Positions 54,501-57,179 of a stretch of 64,000 nucleotides of DNA are shown here, one piece after another (within the stretch, counting starts at the first letter, position 1; each line of letters begins with the position of its first letter). The stretch covers positions 543,401 to 607,400 of the forward strand of contig CAUJGJ010000040.1 in NCBI GenBank assembly GCA_963170055.1, in the 5' to 3' direction. Source of the DNA: Halisarca cf. caerulea (Eukaryota; Porifera; Demospongiae; Chondrillida; Halisarcidae). The notes beneath the pieces were generated by a model. That model ran no database searches and was not told the origin of the DNA. It worked only from the letters and a program-made list of their open reading frames with translations. The translations under genes were made by a program, and so were the position numbers.

Positions 54501-56630
54501 CGTAGAAAGACAGGCATAACTGGGAACATTCACATCAGCGAAGCAGTCACTATTAAGCAGTGACAATGGTACGTTACCGATTTTACACTTCATCTTACCA
54601 CTACATGACCATTATAACTGCCATTTAGATTGTTTGCAAGGGTCATATGTGAACTTGACTCACATGCTTGTATAACTTAATTAATATAATGACTGTTATT
54701 ATATTATTGATATTATTGACTATATGAAATAATTTGGATTAAAAAAACGTGGGGCTGCCGCCCCTTGTCCCGAATTACTTGCAAATATGTTATACTAAAT
54801 CGTGGCTGAAACTCTGCCAAAATGCAGCGAATTTTCTTCAAAATTGCAACGAAGATGAAAAATGCAAAGCTGAAGGAAAAAAACCCTTTGTAAACCTGAT
54901 ACCATTGTTGCAGAGATAAACCGTTGCTTGATTAAACTCTCCTTTTCTGCCAGCAGCCATTTTTATTCATCTACTTCCTGTTGCATATATATATATATAT
55001 CCCACTGCGTGGGCGGTATCTATTATCTTCAAAGAGACCGCCTTGGGTATATTCGCGATATACCGGGGTATATCAATGACCCCAATTCATTGATACCCCG
55101 GTTTTAAGTGACGATAATTGATAACTGCCTTGTCAGCAGGATGCTGCAACAGCAGCACACCTGCTGTACGTACAATGTATACTAAGCCTACGAAGAAGTT
55201 CGCATTGTTCTTTTTAGGAACGTTTTGTCTACACCAATCGTTTCAGACCCCGTTGCGGCATTTGCAGTCTTTTAGGAGAGCAGTAGTCCCTTCAAACGGA
55301 GCAATCGCGAATTCTTCCAACCTTTCGAGGACAACCGTCATGGATAAAGACTAAAGCGAACTTTTAGAAAGAAACATGTGCTCCAGTAAGTTTTGTTTTC
55401 ACGCCGTAGTACTGTCGAAGCTGTCTTCCCTCGAATTAAGTTAAAAGCGTTATCTCTCGCATTACATTTGCTGCGCATGTGTATCCAGTATTCGGCGTAG
55501 ACGCAAGGTTCGTCGCTGAAATGGAGAGTGTAAAGATAATAACCGTCGTTCAGCTTGAGTTTAACACTGAAGTACCTTCCCTGCAAGCAAAATCCTCCTT
55601 TGAAGTGGGATATATATTATATATGAGTAGAGCGTTACACTTCCGGAATTCGTAATGCAAATAATATATATAATGAATAATGATATATAAAATAAATTAA
55701 CATTTTGCATGCATTAATAGAGAGGTTTAGCATAGTGTTTAAACGCTACATAGTAAGCTAATAGGTACGTTCGAAATTTAGTACATTTTTCATTTTAGCA
55801 ATATTGAATACTTTATACGTAACATTATAGCAATACAGAAAGAGAATGAAGATTTTTGCATGTTTTTTGATGATTCCGAGGGAGGTTCGGGCCATAAATA
55901 CGTTCTTTTATTATTAGAAACTGAATGCCAGGCTAAAGAGCAGCAGTTAGAGGAGCAAAAGGGATAGCATCACCACGAGGCTTATAAAGTAGAGAGCAAG
56001 ATCGTACTAAGATACTTTGATACATTTAAACCATTACTAAGAATGTTCTAAGTTTCCACGCGAAACGTAGTAAGCTTATTACATAACATTTTATGTAGTG
56101 CTAAACCTCTCTAATTTGTGTGTGTACTCACACATACTAACAGACCAAACGTATTCAACATGGCAATGATTCTATAATCACTACTGTAAGGGCCTGCTTT
56201 ATGAACTATATAGGGTTATCTTACCTTAACTTGTAAAGGTGTGTTTGATGTTCGTCAGCATTCCCTCTTAAGGTCTTTTCTAGCACACAGTGGACCTGTT
56301 ACTTCTGTCATCATCAATGATACAGAAGAGTACTTTGTCACTGGATCTAGTGATGGAATGATAAAGGTTGGCCTTTTTACCAATCTCAGAAGTCATCTGC
56401 TTGGCTTGTGTTTTTGTTATGACTGTTCTGTCAAACCCCTTGTACTGTAGATATGGGATCTGGTTACACTGGATAAGAAGCACACTTTCTTCAAGGAAGG
56501 AAGTAGAACTTTAAGGTTGTTTAAGGGAGACAGTGGTATAGCTGATATGTACCTTTCATTCAAAAGTAGTTTGCTATATTCAGTGAGCGGTGATGGTGTT
56601 GTTCGCTGTAGGTCAATTAATGTTGTATAG
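1551..56630 (+). CDS. DMXL: DmX-like protein (rabconnectin-3 alpha / Rav1 family), partial gene, 16 exons
   Basis: Joined exons: 1551-1693, 10572-14207, 14313-15286, 15493-16805, 22889-23048, 23724-23916, 24079-24184, 24260-24370, 43157-43272, 44075-44216, 44341-44401, 44733-44935, 52096-52243, 53708-53797, 56239-56366, 56451-56630. They total 7704 nt, all phases match, and the frame ends at a TAG. The protein begins inside an N-terminal WD repeat (DCLVKVWY), continues through the Rav1-type central region ([30 protein letters not shown]) and ends in a C-terminal WD40 propeller ([22 protein letters not shown]). Known role of the family: with WDR7 and Rogdi it forms the metazoan RAVE-like complex that assembles V-ATPase on endomembranes and synaptic-type vesicles. 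Vertebrate proteins have about 3030 residues, so roughly 200 N-terminal codons plus some inserts are absent here. DMXL1 versus DMXL2 cannot be decided and the gene may predate that duplication. Confidence 0.93.
1745..1880. repeat. Short MITE-like repeat with ACCATA termini
   Basis: The segment starts ACCATACTGTCCGAAATTTT and ends with a stretch whose reverse complement begins CACCATATTTTTTAGCCTG. A related start (ACCATATAGCCGGAAACTTT) occurs at about 24826. Both contain a TTCGCGAA-like core. I infer a non-autonomous DNA element family; autonomous partner unknown. Confidence 0.45.
2189..2276 (+). repeat. 90 bp direct repeat copy 1, left of LTR element
   Basis: The block beginning AAGCCAAGAATTAAGCAGGG and ending near GATATATACG recurs at 4718-4813 in the same orientation, so the LTR element sits between two copies. 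It could be a tandem host repeat that was split or duplicated; its origin is unclear. Confidence 0.7.
2277..3208 (-). repeat. 3' LTR of the minus-strand element, interrupted by a MITE
   Basis: Matches 4494-4695 on both sides of an insertion at 2426-3152. The block left of the insertion ends GCACTGATATA; the one right of it resumes GTTAAAACAACAC, contiguous in the other LTR. Confidence 0.85.
2426..3152. mobile_element. 727 bp TA-flanked MITE inside the LTR
   Basis: Terminal inverted repeats of about 45 bp: left CAGTACCGATCACTTAAAAG, right (reverse complement) TGGTACTAATCAATTAAAAG, both followed by TTGCTAAATCRTATCRTTT. TA flanks both ends while the intact LTR at 4494-4695 has a single TA at that position, so this is a TA target duplication typical of Tc1/mariner-type elements. 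No transposase is encoded. Confidence 0.85.
3664..4377 (-). pseudogene. Internal ORF remnant of the LTR element (polyprotein-like, coiled coil)
   Basis: Two adjoining minus-strand open frames, 4377-4126 and 4113-3661, separated by a stop. The first includes [20 protein letters not shown], which resembles a SAP-type helix-extension-helix seen in some retroelement polyproteins. The second begins with [20 protein letters not shown], a stretch I associate with the protease to RT boundary of Ty3/gypsy-like polyproteins, then forms a coiled coil ([19 protein letters not shown]). Protease and RT catalytic motifs are not present. The assignment to a retroelement polyprotein is supported mainly by position between the LTRs. 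Confidence 0.5.
4475..4492 (-). promoter_or_regulatory. Primer binding site, tRNA-Gln type
   Basis: The + strand reads ATCTCGGTGGGACCTCCA, equal to the 3' end of a tRNA-Gln (T-arm and acceptor) plus CCA. It sits one base inside the 5' LTR, so the minus-strand copy would be primed by tRNA-Gln. Confidence 0.75.
4494..4695 (-). repeat. 5' LTR of the minus-strand element
   Basis: Uninterrupted copy of the LTR, starting (minus strand) TGTAACAGACTAAACTG and ending GTGACATTACA. It shows the pre-insertion sequence of the MITE site in the other LTR. Confidence 0.85.
4718..4813 (+). repeat. 90 bp direct repeat copy 2, right of LTR element
   Basis: Begins AAGCCAAAAATTAAGCAGGG and parallels 2189-2276 with scattered substitutions. 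It lies about 22 bp outside the LTR. Confidence 0.7.
5294..5859. mobile_element. Foldback element with 270 bp inverted arms
   Basis: The left arm (5294-5565) is an almost perfect reverse complement of the right arm (5588-5859). Both outer ends read AAGGGTGTATAAAAACCATT; the inner ends meet around a short loop containing TACAGTACAT. The arms are built of blocks resembling CTAGCCCTATG repeated with variation. Related pieces occur at 541-720, 41507-41716 and 42315-42690. No coding capacity. I classify it as a foldback or long-hairpin MITE; superfamily unknown. Confidence 0.85.
6718..8680 (-). mobile_element. Pogo/Tigger-like DNA transposon relic
   Basis: The ends are similar inverted repeats: left CAGTACAACTTTACTCATCC, right (reverse complement) CAGTGCAACCTTGGTTATCC, the latter continuing GAACCTCACTTATCCGG. 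TA lies outside both ends. CAGTG..ACC....TATCCGAA termini are typical of pogo/Tigger elements. Inside, a minus-strand segment resembles the acidic tail of a Tigger-type transposase. The element is heavily decayed. Confidence 0.6.
6975..7322 (-). pseudogene. Pogo/Tigger transposase C-terminal remnant
   Basis: Minus-strand translation includes [20 protein letters not shown], then [10 protein letters not shown] and an acidic run EREEEER, followed after an in-frame stop by a segment ending [10 protein letters not shown]. The order (W-L-x-x-D, TEEEI, acidic stretch, EQQ) is the usual C-terminal tail of Tigger/CENP-B-like transposases. The DDE catalytic core is not recognisable upstream, so this is a broken gene. 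Confidence 0.5.
9090..9600 (-). repeat. TG-rich composite repeat
   Basis: Contains (TG)n tracts (9207-9230 and 9355-9400) between unique flanks. The right flank (about 9425-9600) is the reverse complement of 17095-17300 (shared TAAGCTAGTGCTACTG), and the left flank (9090-9205) is similar to the reverse complement of 19100-19235 (shared CGGTGAGTGTTG, GGCCATTTTG). Long frames here are Cys-Val or Thr-His artefacts. Confidence 0.7.
10572..14207 (+). CDS. DMXL: DMXL exon 2 (3.6 kb, WD and Rav1-type region)
   Basis: Acceptor TTTTCCTACAG ends at 10571 and donor GTAAGTTT starts at 14208. The frame is open for 1212 codons. It continues the WD blade from exon 1 with [10 protein letters not shown] and carries further propeller-type segments ([52 protein letters not shown]). 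Near the end, [20 protein letters not shown] and [12 protein letters not shown], then [13 protein letters not shown], are hallmarks of the DmX/Rav1 family. A serine-rich linker lies at about codons 70-150. The exon is unusually large for an internal exon in this gene. Confidence 0.95.
14313..15286 (+). CDS. DMXL: DMXL exon 3 (Rav1 core)
   Basis: Acceptor TTTTTTATATAG and donor GTATGTTAG. The joined codon gives [14 protein letters not shown]. The block [40 protein letters not shown] and [13 protein letters not shown] is the most conserved part of DmX/Rav1 proteins. Later there is a helical stretch ([19 protein letters not shown]) and an acidic tail with [12 protein letters not shown], also conserved in animal homologues. 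Translation past 15286 reads into the intron and should be ignored. Confidence 0.93.
15493..16805 (+). CDS. DMXL: DMXL exon 4
   Basis: Acceptor TGTGTTCAG and donor GTATGTAT. The joined phase-1 codon gives [13 protein letters not shown]. Seen segments: alpha-helical [38 protein letters not shown]; a helical stretch [20 protein letters not shown]; a basic, serine-rich linker (about 16620-16710); and [15 protein letters not shown], equivalent to the vertebrate FIPPE segment. The long acidic insert that follows in vertebrates is much shorter here. Confidence 0.9.
17095..17520 (+). repeat. Composite repeat ending in (CA)n
   Basis: The left part (17095-17300) is the inverted counterpart of 9425-9600, and it ends in a CA tract (17456-17518). 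The two copies lie in different introns of the same gene. Confidence 0.7.
17583..18412 (+). mobile_element. 830 bp TA-flanked MITE, copy 1
   Basis: Left end CTGTACTGATTGAAGATACG; right end (reverse complement) CAGAATTGATTAAAGATAGG. TA flanks both sides. A subterminal inverted motif, ACTCGTGCGAGT-like, repeats inside both ends. A second copy with the same architecture and orientation is at 29168-30021. Both carry a potential coding start (MPRKAN...). Confidence 0.85.
17688..17987 (+). pseudogene. Short ORF inside the MITE (unknown protein fragment)
   Basis: Starts [20 protein letters not shown] and runs 99 codons. The homologous stretch at 29273 keeps [20 protein letters not shown] but is then broken by frameshifts. 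No family is recognised. It may be the N-terminal leftover of the parental transposase or an accidental frame; shared sequence between the two copies alone does not prove coding. Confidence 0.35.
18459..19047. mobile_element. 589 bp CpG-rich MITE
   Basis: Termini: left CGGTACAGGTCAAAAGAAAC, right (reverse complement) CGGTACAGGACAAAAAAAAC, flanked by TA. The interior is rich in repeated GCGCGAT, CGCGAGATTGAT and CGCGTGATAA motifs on both strands, giving a CpG density far above the surrounding intron. Confidence 0.8.
19050..19235 (+). repeat. (CA)n plus flanking repeat
   Basis: A CA tract (19053-19098) followed by sequence similar to the reverse complement of 9090-9205, ending in CACTCACCGACTATAG. 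Confidence 0.65.
19385..19467. repeat. Small hairpin repeat
   Basis: Arms 19385-19411 (TTCGTGTAATACAGACCCGC...) and 19441-19467 are nearly exact reverse complements around a 29 bp loop. Confidence 0.8.
19875..21299 (+). pseudogene. BEN-like domain gene carried by element 1, disrupted
   Basis: The frame starts [20 protein letters not shown] and is interrupted by a 119 bp MITE at 19999; ignoring the MITE and one copy of its 9 bp duplication the frame continues into a lysine-rich segment (EPPKKRKN, a possible nuclear localisation signal). A TAG at 20422 precedes a linker with repeated PVNAETNP units. The next open frame (20658-21185) has a coiled-coil segment ([20 protein letters not shown]) and then [20 protein letters not shown] with [16 protein letters not shown], followed after a stop by [20 protein letters not shown]. 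This spacing resembles a BEN domain, a DNA and protein binding module of transcription regulators. The BEN call rests on pattern memory and needs a profile search. Confidence 0.65.
19999..20117. mobile_element. 119 bp palindromic MITE with 9 bp target duplication
   Basis: Termini TAGTCTCGCGTGGCCAGAC are mirrored exactly at the right end and the inner arms also pair (CCTCCTTTATT / AATAAAGGAGG). The flanks ACTTTTGCA at 19990-19998 and 20118-20126 are identical. A 9 bp duplication points to a Mutator-like (MULE) mobiliser, by inference. Confidence 0.88.
21530..22526 (-). pseudogene. Tc1-type transposase of element 1, inactivated
   Basis: Begins with a paired HTH region ([35 protein letters not shown], then a GSGR turn) and reaches the first catalytic aspartate in VVWTDESM. 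After 21972 the frame shifts; the following frame contains [16 protein letters not shown] and the second aspartate in [10 protein letters not shown]. An in-frame TGA lies before it. In PPESPDLN the usual PIENLW segment that carries the third catalytic acid is deleted. The gene is therefore broken by a frameshift, a stop and loss of the DDE glutamate region. Confidence 0.9.
22889..23048 (+). CDS. DMXL: DMXL exon 5
   Basis: Acceptor CATTACAG, donor GTGAGTC. Phase 0 start, phase 1 end. Encodes [20 protein letters not shown] and [10 protein letters not shown], matching the vertebrate YAWALMRFAVVKL...AGL segment. It is preceded by a short acidic stretch ([15 protein letters not shown]), the counterpart of the long acidic loop of vertebrate proteins. 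Confidence 0.9.
23290..23625. repeat. Intronic repeat with hairpin, copy 1
   Basis: Begins TTGTATGATGGGCGGTAACG and ends with a strong hairpin (23519-23612) whose arms TAACACATCAAAGTGTGCTG and its reverse complement flank a GC-rich loop. A second copy is at 44988-45440. Likely a non-autonomous DNA element. Confidence 0.75.
23724..23916 (+). CDS. DMXL: DMXL exon 6
   Basis: Acceptor TTATGTTAG, donor GTAGGTAC. Encodes [19 protein letters not shown] and [13 protein letters not shown], which parallels vertebrate LRNKTMLEPENTPFKS. Phase 1 start, phase 2 end; joining to exon 7 gives PFNTDELQ. Confidence 0.9.
24079..24184 (+). CDS. DMXL: DMXL exon 7
   Basis: Acceptor TGTTTCAG, donor GTTGGCA. Encodes [20 protein letters not shown] followed by IFRGK, equivalent to vertebrate RLWHFLVKQEVLQETFIRYIF. 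Confidence 0.92.
24260..24370 (+). CDS. DMXL: DMXL exon 8
   Basis: Acceptor ATCTTACAG, donor GTAAGCTT. Encodes [20 protein letters not shown] and [16 protein letters not shown]. Both ends are in phase 0. The next exon is 18.8 kb away. Confidence 0.82.
24759..24811. repeat. Short perfect-type hairpin
   Basis: ATGTGTTTCATATTACAGAG is mirrored by its near reverse complement ending in ATATGAAACACAT, with AGTAGTAC at the centre. Confidence 0.75.
24893..25941 (-). repeat. Inverted repeat A (about 1.05 kb)
   Basis: The reverse complement of this block is similar to 34232-35440 through several unique anchors: GGCGGGCTCACC at the inner end, the CA arrays, CTATAGATAATATGCA, CACACCTAG or CTAGGTGTG, and the GAATAGGGAACTGCAGTC segment. 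The inner end abuts a TA tract. It contains CA arrays at 25190-25230, 25314-25346 and 25361-25429 and a G17 run at 25257. Confidence 0.8.
25950..28992 (+). mobile_element. Non-LTR retrotransposon, main copy, with PD-(D/E)XK-like C-terminus
   Basis: One coding region in several frames (26081-26632, 26551-26898, 27105-28229, 28251-28796 and a short tail to 28960), so a decayed copy. Order of motifs: an N-terminal cysteine motif (ICSVC), an RT domain, a thumb region, then a C-terminal endonuclease-like part. A TA tract borders its 5' side. The 3' UTR is interrupted at 28992 by element 2; it seems to resume at 34057 and ends near 34190 in a TAA-rich tail. Pieces of the same family occur at 36280, 37510-40080, 40540-41506, 41795-42318 and 59833-61703. 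Confidence 0.85.
26081..28960 (+). pseudogene. RT and endonuclease polyprotein of the non-LTR element (frameshifted)
   Basis: RT motifs visible: [12 protein letters not shown] (motif A aspartate), [14 protein letters not shown] (motif B region) and FYLDDGT (motif C, YLDD). The thumb contains [19 protein letters not shown] and [15 protein letters not shown]. Then [18 protein letters not shown] forms a CCHC-type finger, followed by RHSHLN and RLDGLT...[14 protein letters not shown]. This CCHC, RH-x-x-LN, (P/L)D...D order is that of restriction-like endonucleases of R2-type elements, here inferred. The tail ([22 protein letters not shown]) is present in another frame. Frameshifts near 26600, 27050, 28240 and 28800 and an in-frame stop at 26896 make it inactive. 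Confidence 0.85.
29168..30021 (+). mobile_element. 854 bp TA-flanked MITE, copy 2, nested in element 2
   Basis: Left CTGTACTGATTAAAGATAGG, right (reverse complement) CAGTATTGATTAAAGATAGG, TA on both sides. It aligns over its whole length to 17583-18412 in the same orientation with small indels. It lies about 150 bp upstream of the transposase start of element 2. Confidence 0.88.
30169..31282 (+). CDS. Tc1/mariner transposase of element 2, spliced, open
   Basis: Exon 30169-30695 and exon 30814-31282 joined by a GT-AG intron (GTGGTACA ... TTTTATACAG) give 331 codons with no stop. The start [18 protein letters not shown] opens an HTH domain; a second HTH with the GSGRPSK turn follows. The catalytic acids are all present: [18 protein letters not shown] and [11 protein letters not shown]. 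The junction reads [14 protein letters not shown], matching the family consensus around VWGG. Length and motifs fit a full-length Tc1-type transposase. The protein would cut and paste the element at TA sites. This is the only transposase in the window that looks intact. Confidence 0.88.
31860..32200 (-). repeat. 36 bp minisatellite coding 12-residue units ([12 protein letters not shown] type)
   Basis: About ten tandem units on the minus strand, each close to GTTGCTCCACATCCCAACTT plus 16 bases, in phase with the BEN-like gene. Confidence 0.9.
32440..32730 (-). repeat. 36 bp minisatellite coding 12-residue units ([12 protein letters not shown] type)
   Basis: About eight tandem 36 bp units in phase with the BEN-like gene; the + strand unit reads like GTGTTTTCTGGTATGGCATT plus 16 bases. 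It lies upstream of the other minisatellite in the same gene. Confidence 0.92.
34057..34190 (+). mobile_element. 3' end of the interrupted non-LTR element
   Basis: Contains TAGTCAGTCTTTAGTTTGAT, also present at 28958 just left of element 2, and ends in AATAATAATAATTATTAATA, a TAA-rich tail. I infer it is the 3' UTR separated by the insertion, possibly with an internal short duplication. Confidence 0.5.
34193..34228. repeat. (TA)n tract at the inner end of inverted repeat B
   Basis: TA-rich run next to ACTAGCAGGTAAGCCTGCC. A similar short TA run lies at the inner end of repeat A (25940-25960). Confidence 0.85.
34232..35440 (+). repeat. Inverted repeat B (about 1.2 kb)
   Basis: Counterpart in opposite orientation of 24893-25941. 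Shared anchors include GGCGGGCTCACCTT, TTTGTCAAAGAATTTGGGAG, TGCATATTATCTATAGGCTC and GAATAGGGAACTGCAGTCTT. It contains a 250 bp TG array (34778-34990) with GTGGGAGAGAGAGAATGCAT interruptions. Frames across it are low-complexity artefacts. Confidence 0.8.
35441..36000 (+). other. Unassigned segment between repeat B and the assembly gap
   Basis: A GC-richer stretch than the rest of the intron, with an open frame at 35622-35978 that includes [20 protein letters not shown] and a later segment [19 protein letters not shown]. No family is recognised. It could be part of the mobile element to which repeat B belongs; the gap at 36001 prevents a decision. Confidence 0.3.
36001..36200. other. Assembly gap (200 N)
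   Basis: A run of exactly 200 N, a conventional scaffold gap of unknown true length. Confidence 0.99.
36280..36470 (-). pseudogene. C-terminal remnant of the non-LTR family
   Basis: Minus-strand translation [15 protein letters not shown], a stop, then [18 protein letters not shown] and [10 protein letters not shown] parallels the last domain of the main copy ([18 protein letters not shown]). Only this tail is recognisable. Confidence 0.6.
36494..36625. mobile_element. Short palindromic MITE
   Basis: Arms ATGGTCGGGAGGTTGGTAGC and CCGAAATATAGG are mirrored by CCTATATTTCGGCTACCGAC on the right. It contains no coding sequence and lies just outside the non-LTR remnant at 36280-36470. No clear target duplication. 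Confidence 0.7.
37151..37232. repeat. (TA)n and T-run low-complexity tract
   Basis: TA repeats, a run of 19 T, then more TATATA. Frames here give Tyr-Ile and Phe runs only. Confidence 0.95.
37510..40080 (-). mobile_element. Non-LTR retrotransposon copy 2, 5'-truncated, MITE-interrupted
   Basis: Reading the minus strand from 40080: [24 protein letters not shown] (motif A, followed by a deletion), [28 protein letters not shown], then [19 protein letters not shown] (39120), the CG...LHALSC finger with SRHNCVND (38620) and a WDALV remnant at 38430. A MITE lies at 37843-38413, after which the C-terminal domain resumes ([30 protein letters not shown]). Several frameshifts; inactive. Confidence 0.85.
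37843..38413 (+). mobile_element. 571 bp MITE derived from the BEN-carrying Tc1/mariner family
   Basis: Termini CAGTACGGATCATAAAAAAG and its inverted copy, flanked by TA. At 37975-38160 the + strand reads [20 protein letters not shown] followed by a basic stretch and VNLLPKNKI; this matches the start of the BEN-like gene of element 1 ([14 protein letters not shown]). It is therefore an internally deleted relative that keeps part of the second gene and no transposase. It interrupts the non-LTR copy 2. Confidence 0.8.
40085..40125. repeat. 40 bp sequence inverted relative to 37460-37500
   Basis: ATAGACTTGCTTTAGTATAT and following bases recur, inverted, immediately beyond the 3' end of non-LTR copy 2, so this copy is bracketed by a short inverted repeat. 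Confidence 0.6.
40175..40284. mobile_element. 110 bp palindromic MITE
   Basis: Arms GTTACCACATGGCTGCTTGG and CCAAGGAAGCCATGTAGTAA are imperfect reverse complements, with GGGAGTAGCATGTT / AACATGTTGCTCCC continuing inward. Confidence 0.75.
40540..41506 (-). mobile_element. Non-LTR retrotransposon copy 3 (3' part only)
   Basis: The minus-strand frame 41529-40906 begins inside the thumb region ([20 protein letters not shown]), passes [20 protein letters not shown], the finger [30 protein letters not shown] and [10 protein letters not shown]. After a frameshift come [17 protein letters not shown] and the C-terminal tail ([36 protein letters not shown]) ending at a stop near 40540. It is 5'-truncated where the foldback arm starts. 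Confidence 0.85.
41507..41716. repeat. Single arm of the foldback family
   Basis: Near-identical to the right arm of the element at 5294-5859 (GTCTAGCCCTATACCCGTCT through TTTTATACACCCTT). The opposite arm is missing and a (TA)n tract follows directly. Confidence 0.85.
41717..41795. repeat. (TA)n microsatellite
   Basis: Nearly 40 TA units between the foldback arm and a + strand RT fragment. Confidence 0.97.
41796..42318 (+). mobile_element. Non-LTR retrotransposon copy 4 (RT thumb fragment)
   Basis: Two frames give [54 protein letters not shown] and [20 protein letters not shown], equivalent to the segment after YLDD in the main copy. A frameshift lies near 42020. It ends abruptly at the next foldback element. 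Confidence 0.85.
42315..42690. mobile_element. Second, asymmetric foldback element
   Basis: A central hairpin (GGGCTAGACACACATGGGGC ... mirrored GTCCCATGTGTGCCTAG) with GTACAAATTCCTACATCCCG / GTGGGATTTAGGATTTTGCAC at the centre. The right arm extends to TTTTTAAATGGTTTTTGTAC as in the 5294 element, while the left arm is truncated at the RT fragment. Confidence 0.75.
43157..43272 (+). CDS. DMXL: DMXL exon 9
   Basis: Acceptor TGTGGTAG, donor GTATGTC. Encodes [20 protein letters not shown] followed by [19 protein letters not shown], matching the vertebrate segment around NKANCNEIVLASTHDVQELD. Phase 0 start, phase 2 end. Confidence 0.9.
43273..44074 (+). other. DMXL: DMXL intron 9
   Basis: An 802 bp intron. 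A T-rich tract precedes the acceptor TTAATGTAG. No transposon recognised. Confidence 0.8.
44075..44216 (+). CDS. DMXL: DMXL exon 10
   Basis: Acceptor TTTAATGTAG, donor GTACATCT. Low-conservation linker ([40 protein letters not shown]) before the C-terminal propeller. Its place is supported by phase on both sides. Confidence 0.8.
44341..44401 (+). CDS. DMXL: DMXL exon 11 (61 bp)
   Basis: Acceptor ATTTGTACAG, donor GTGGGTTT. Encodes [20 protein letters not shown], equivalent to vertebrate RNLHNVKRMTSHPVHQYY, the start of the C-terminal WD40 propeller. The last codon is completed by exon 12. Confidence 0.92.
44733..44935 (+). CDS. DMXL: DMXL exon 12 (WD repeats)
   Basis: Acceptor TTTACTCAG, donor GTAAGTTT. 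Encodes [17 protein letters not shown] and [20 protein letters not shown], then [15 protein letters not shown]: two WD blades that align with vertebrate LTGAQDGSVRMFEWGH and GNKFGIVDADGFLSLW. Confidence 0.95.
44988..45440. repeat. Intronic repeat with hairpin, copy 2
   Basis: Begins TTGTATGATGGTGGTAACAT and ends with the hairpin arms TAACGCATCAAAGTGTGCTG and their complement (about 45318-45433). Longer than copy 1 at 23290-23625 by an extra internal segment. Confidence 0.75.
45463..45498. repeat. (CA)n microsatellite
   Basis: Seventeen to eighteen CA units. Confidence 0.95.
46388..46633 (+). repeat. 5' LTR of the gypsy element
   Basis: Contains a TATATAAAG promoter-like box at about 46520 and GTATGAGAGATACATAACA at its end. 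Compared with the 3' LTR it lacks one TTATTCAG unit. Confidence 0.92.
46634..48273 (+). pseudogene. Gypsy RNase H and integrase remnants
   Basis: RNase H segment: [16 protein letters not shown] and [20 protein letters not shown] with a TAG soon after, then a frameshift to [11 protein letters not shown]. Integrase segment: [18 protein letters not shown] (the HHCC finger is partly lost), [20 protein letters not shown] (first catalytic D) and [17 protein letters not shown] (second D), then a stop and deletion before the third acid. The C-terminal part (47827-48273) has [20 protein letters not shown] and ends [12 protein letters not shown]. Several breaks; inactive. Confidence 0.9.
48344..48596 (+). 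repeat. 3' LTR of the gypsy element
   Basis: Starts TGTTGGTTATTTAGAGTTGA and ends GAGATACATAACA, followed by the target duplication AATCG. Confidence 0.92.
48985..49605 (-). mobile_element. Fragment of the BEN-type Tc1/mariner family (transposase end)
   Basis: The right terminus (reverse complement) is CAGTACAGACCTAAAAAAAA followed by GGTAATG, close to the other family ends, with TA outside. Inside, 49320-49048 on the minus strand encodes an HTH-like start ([40 protein letters not shown]) that parallels the transposase N-terminus of element 1. The rest, including the catalytic core and the left end, is missing. Confidence 0.75.
50099..50134. repeat. Short perfect hairpin
   Basis: GTAAACACCCACAT, an 8 bp loop, then ATGTGGGTGTTTAC. 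Confidence 0.85.
52096..52243 (+). CDS. DMXL: DMXL exon 13 (WD repeat)
   Basis: Acceptor AATTTTGTAG, donor GTATGGTA. Encodes [40 protein letters not shown]; vertebrate proteins have [16 protein letters not shown] and NRNVCLWDTL here. Confidence 0.95.
52244..53707 (+). other. DMXL: DMXL intron 13
   Basis: A 1.46 kb intron without a recognised transposon; a G-rich run lies at 52265-52280. Confidence 0.75.
53708..53797 (+). CDS. DMXL: DMXL exon 14 (WD repeat)
   Basis: Acceptor TTGTTTAG. Encodes [20 protein letters not shown] and [10 protein letters not shown]. The donor is placed at GTATCC (53798) rather than the earlier GT at 53794, because only this keeps the frame into VFDVRQ of exon 15 and yields KGYVCVFDVRQ, as in vertebrate KGHVCIFDIRQ. 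Confidence 0.92.
53798..56238 (+). other. DMXL: DMXL intron 14
   Basis: 2.4 kb. It holds a truncated Tc1-family MITE end (54160-54480) and unassigned AT-rich sequence. A short + strand frame near 55845-55968 ([20 protein letters not shown]) has no recognised family. Confidence 0.75.
54160..54480 (+). mobile_element. Truncated end of the Tc1/mariner MITE family
   Basis: Starts CAGTACAGATCATGGGAAAA next to TA and contains TTAACGGAATAACACTAAAA and GTTAACTGATAACCGCTAAC, blocks like those in the 571 bp MITE (37843-38413). No right terminal repeat is found; the right border is approximate. Confidence 0.55.
56239..56366 (+). CDS. DMXL: DMXL exon 15 (WD repeat)
   Basis: Acceptor CTTGTAAAG, donor GTTGGCC. 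Encodes [20 protein letters not shown] and [15 protein letters not shown]; vertebrate: [19 protein letters not shown]. Confidence 0.95.
56451..56630 (+). CDS. DMXL: DMXL last exon
   Basis: Acceptor TGTACTGTAG. Encodes [37 protein letters not shown] and [12 protein letters not shown], then TAG at 56628-56630. The end corresponds to vertebrate FSCGADGTMKMRILP but is about 15 residues shorter at the C-terminus. No canonical AATAAA is seen in the next 150 bp. Confidence 0.93.
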   Translation: MWDLVTLDKKHTFFKEGSRTLRLFKGDSGIADMYLSFKSSLLYSVSGDGVVRCRSINVV

Positions 56631-57100
56631 TATAATGCTGCACATTTGTACGTAACCATCATTAACTGTTTGATCTTTTGTAGCTGTTTTTTTTTTTCAA
56701 ATTGTGTGAAGTATACTGTATGTAGTTATTACAGTAACACCATCATTATTGTTAAATGTACCACAAATAATATATCAGTAAGTAGGTAGCATTATCCTTT
56801 GAGTAGCATTCATTTTTGCTTTTAAATTAATGTGTGTAGTGCTTCATTCTATGCACTAATACATTTATATCATTGCTATTTCTGTCACATTTGTGTGGTA
56901 AGTTTATGATTTCATCATGATTTACACAATATCATGAATGATGTATCGACATAATCCTAGAATTTAGTTGCATATTATAGCCACTGATCAGAAATATCAA
57001 CTCCATAAATCAGTGATGCAGCACCTGGAAACTGACAATATATCCATCAAAATGTGCTTGTATAACTTTCAGCCTGTCCTCATCAGTTTCTGCAAACTCA
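56631..57100. other. DMXL: 3' flank of DMXL
   Basis: AT-rich sequence that should contain the 3' UTR and polyadenylation site. No clear signal can be chosen. Confidence 0.5.
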
Positions 57101-57179
57101 CATTACACAGTAAATGGCATCACCATACATGCTACGACCCAGAATGCAGCCACGTTGCAGCTATTTGTCAATCCGCCCA

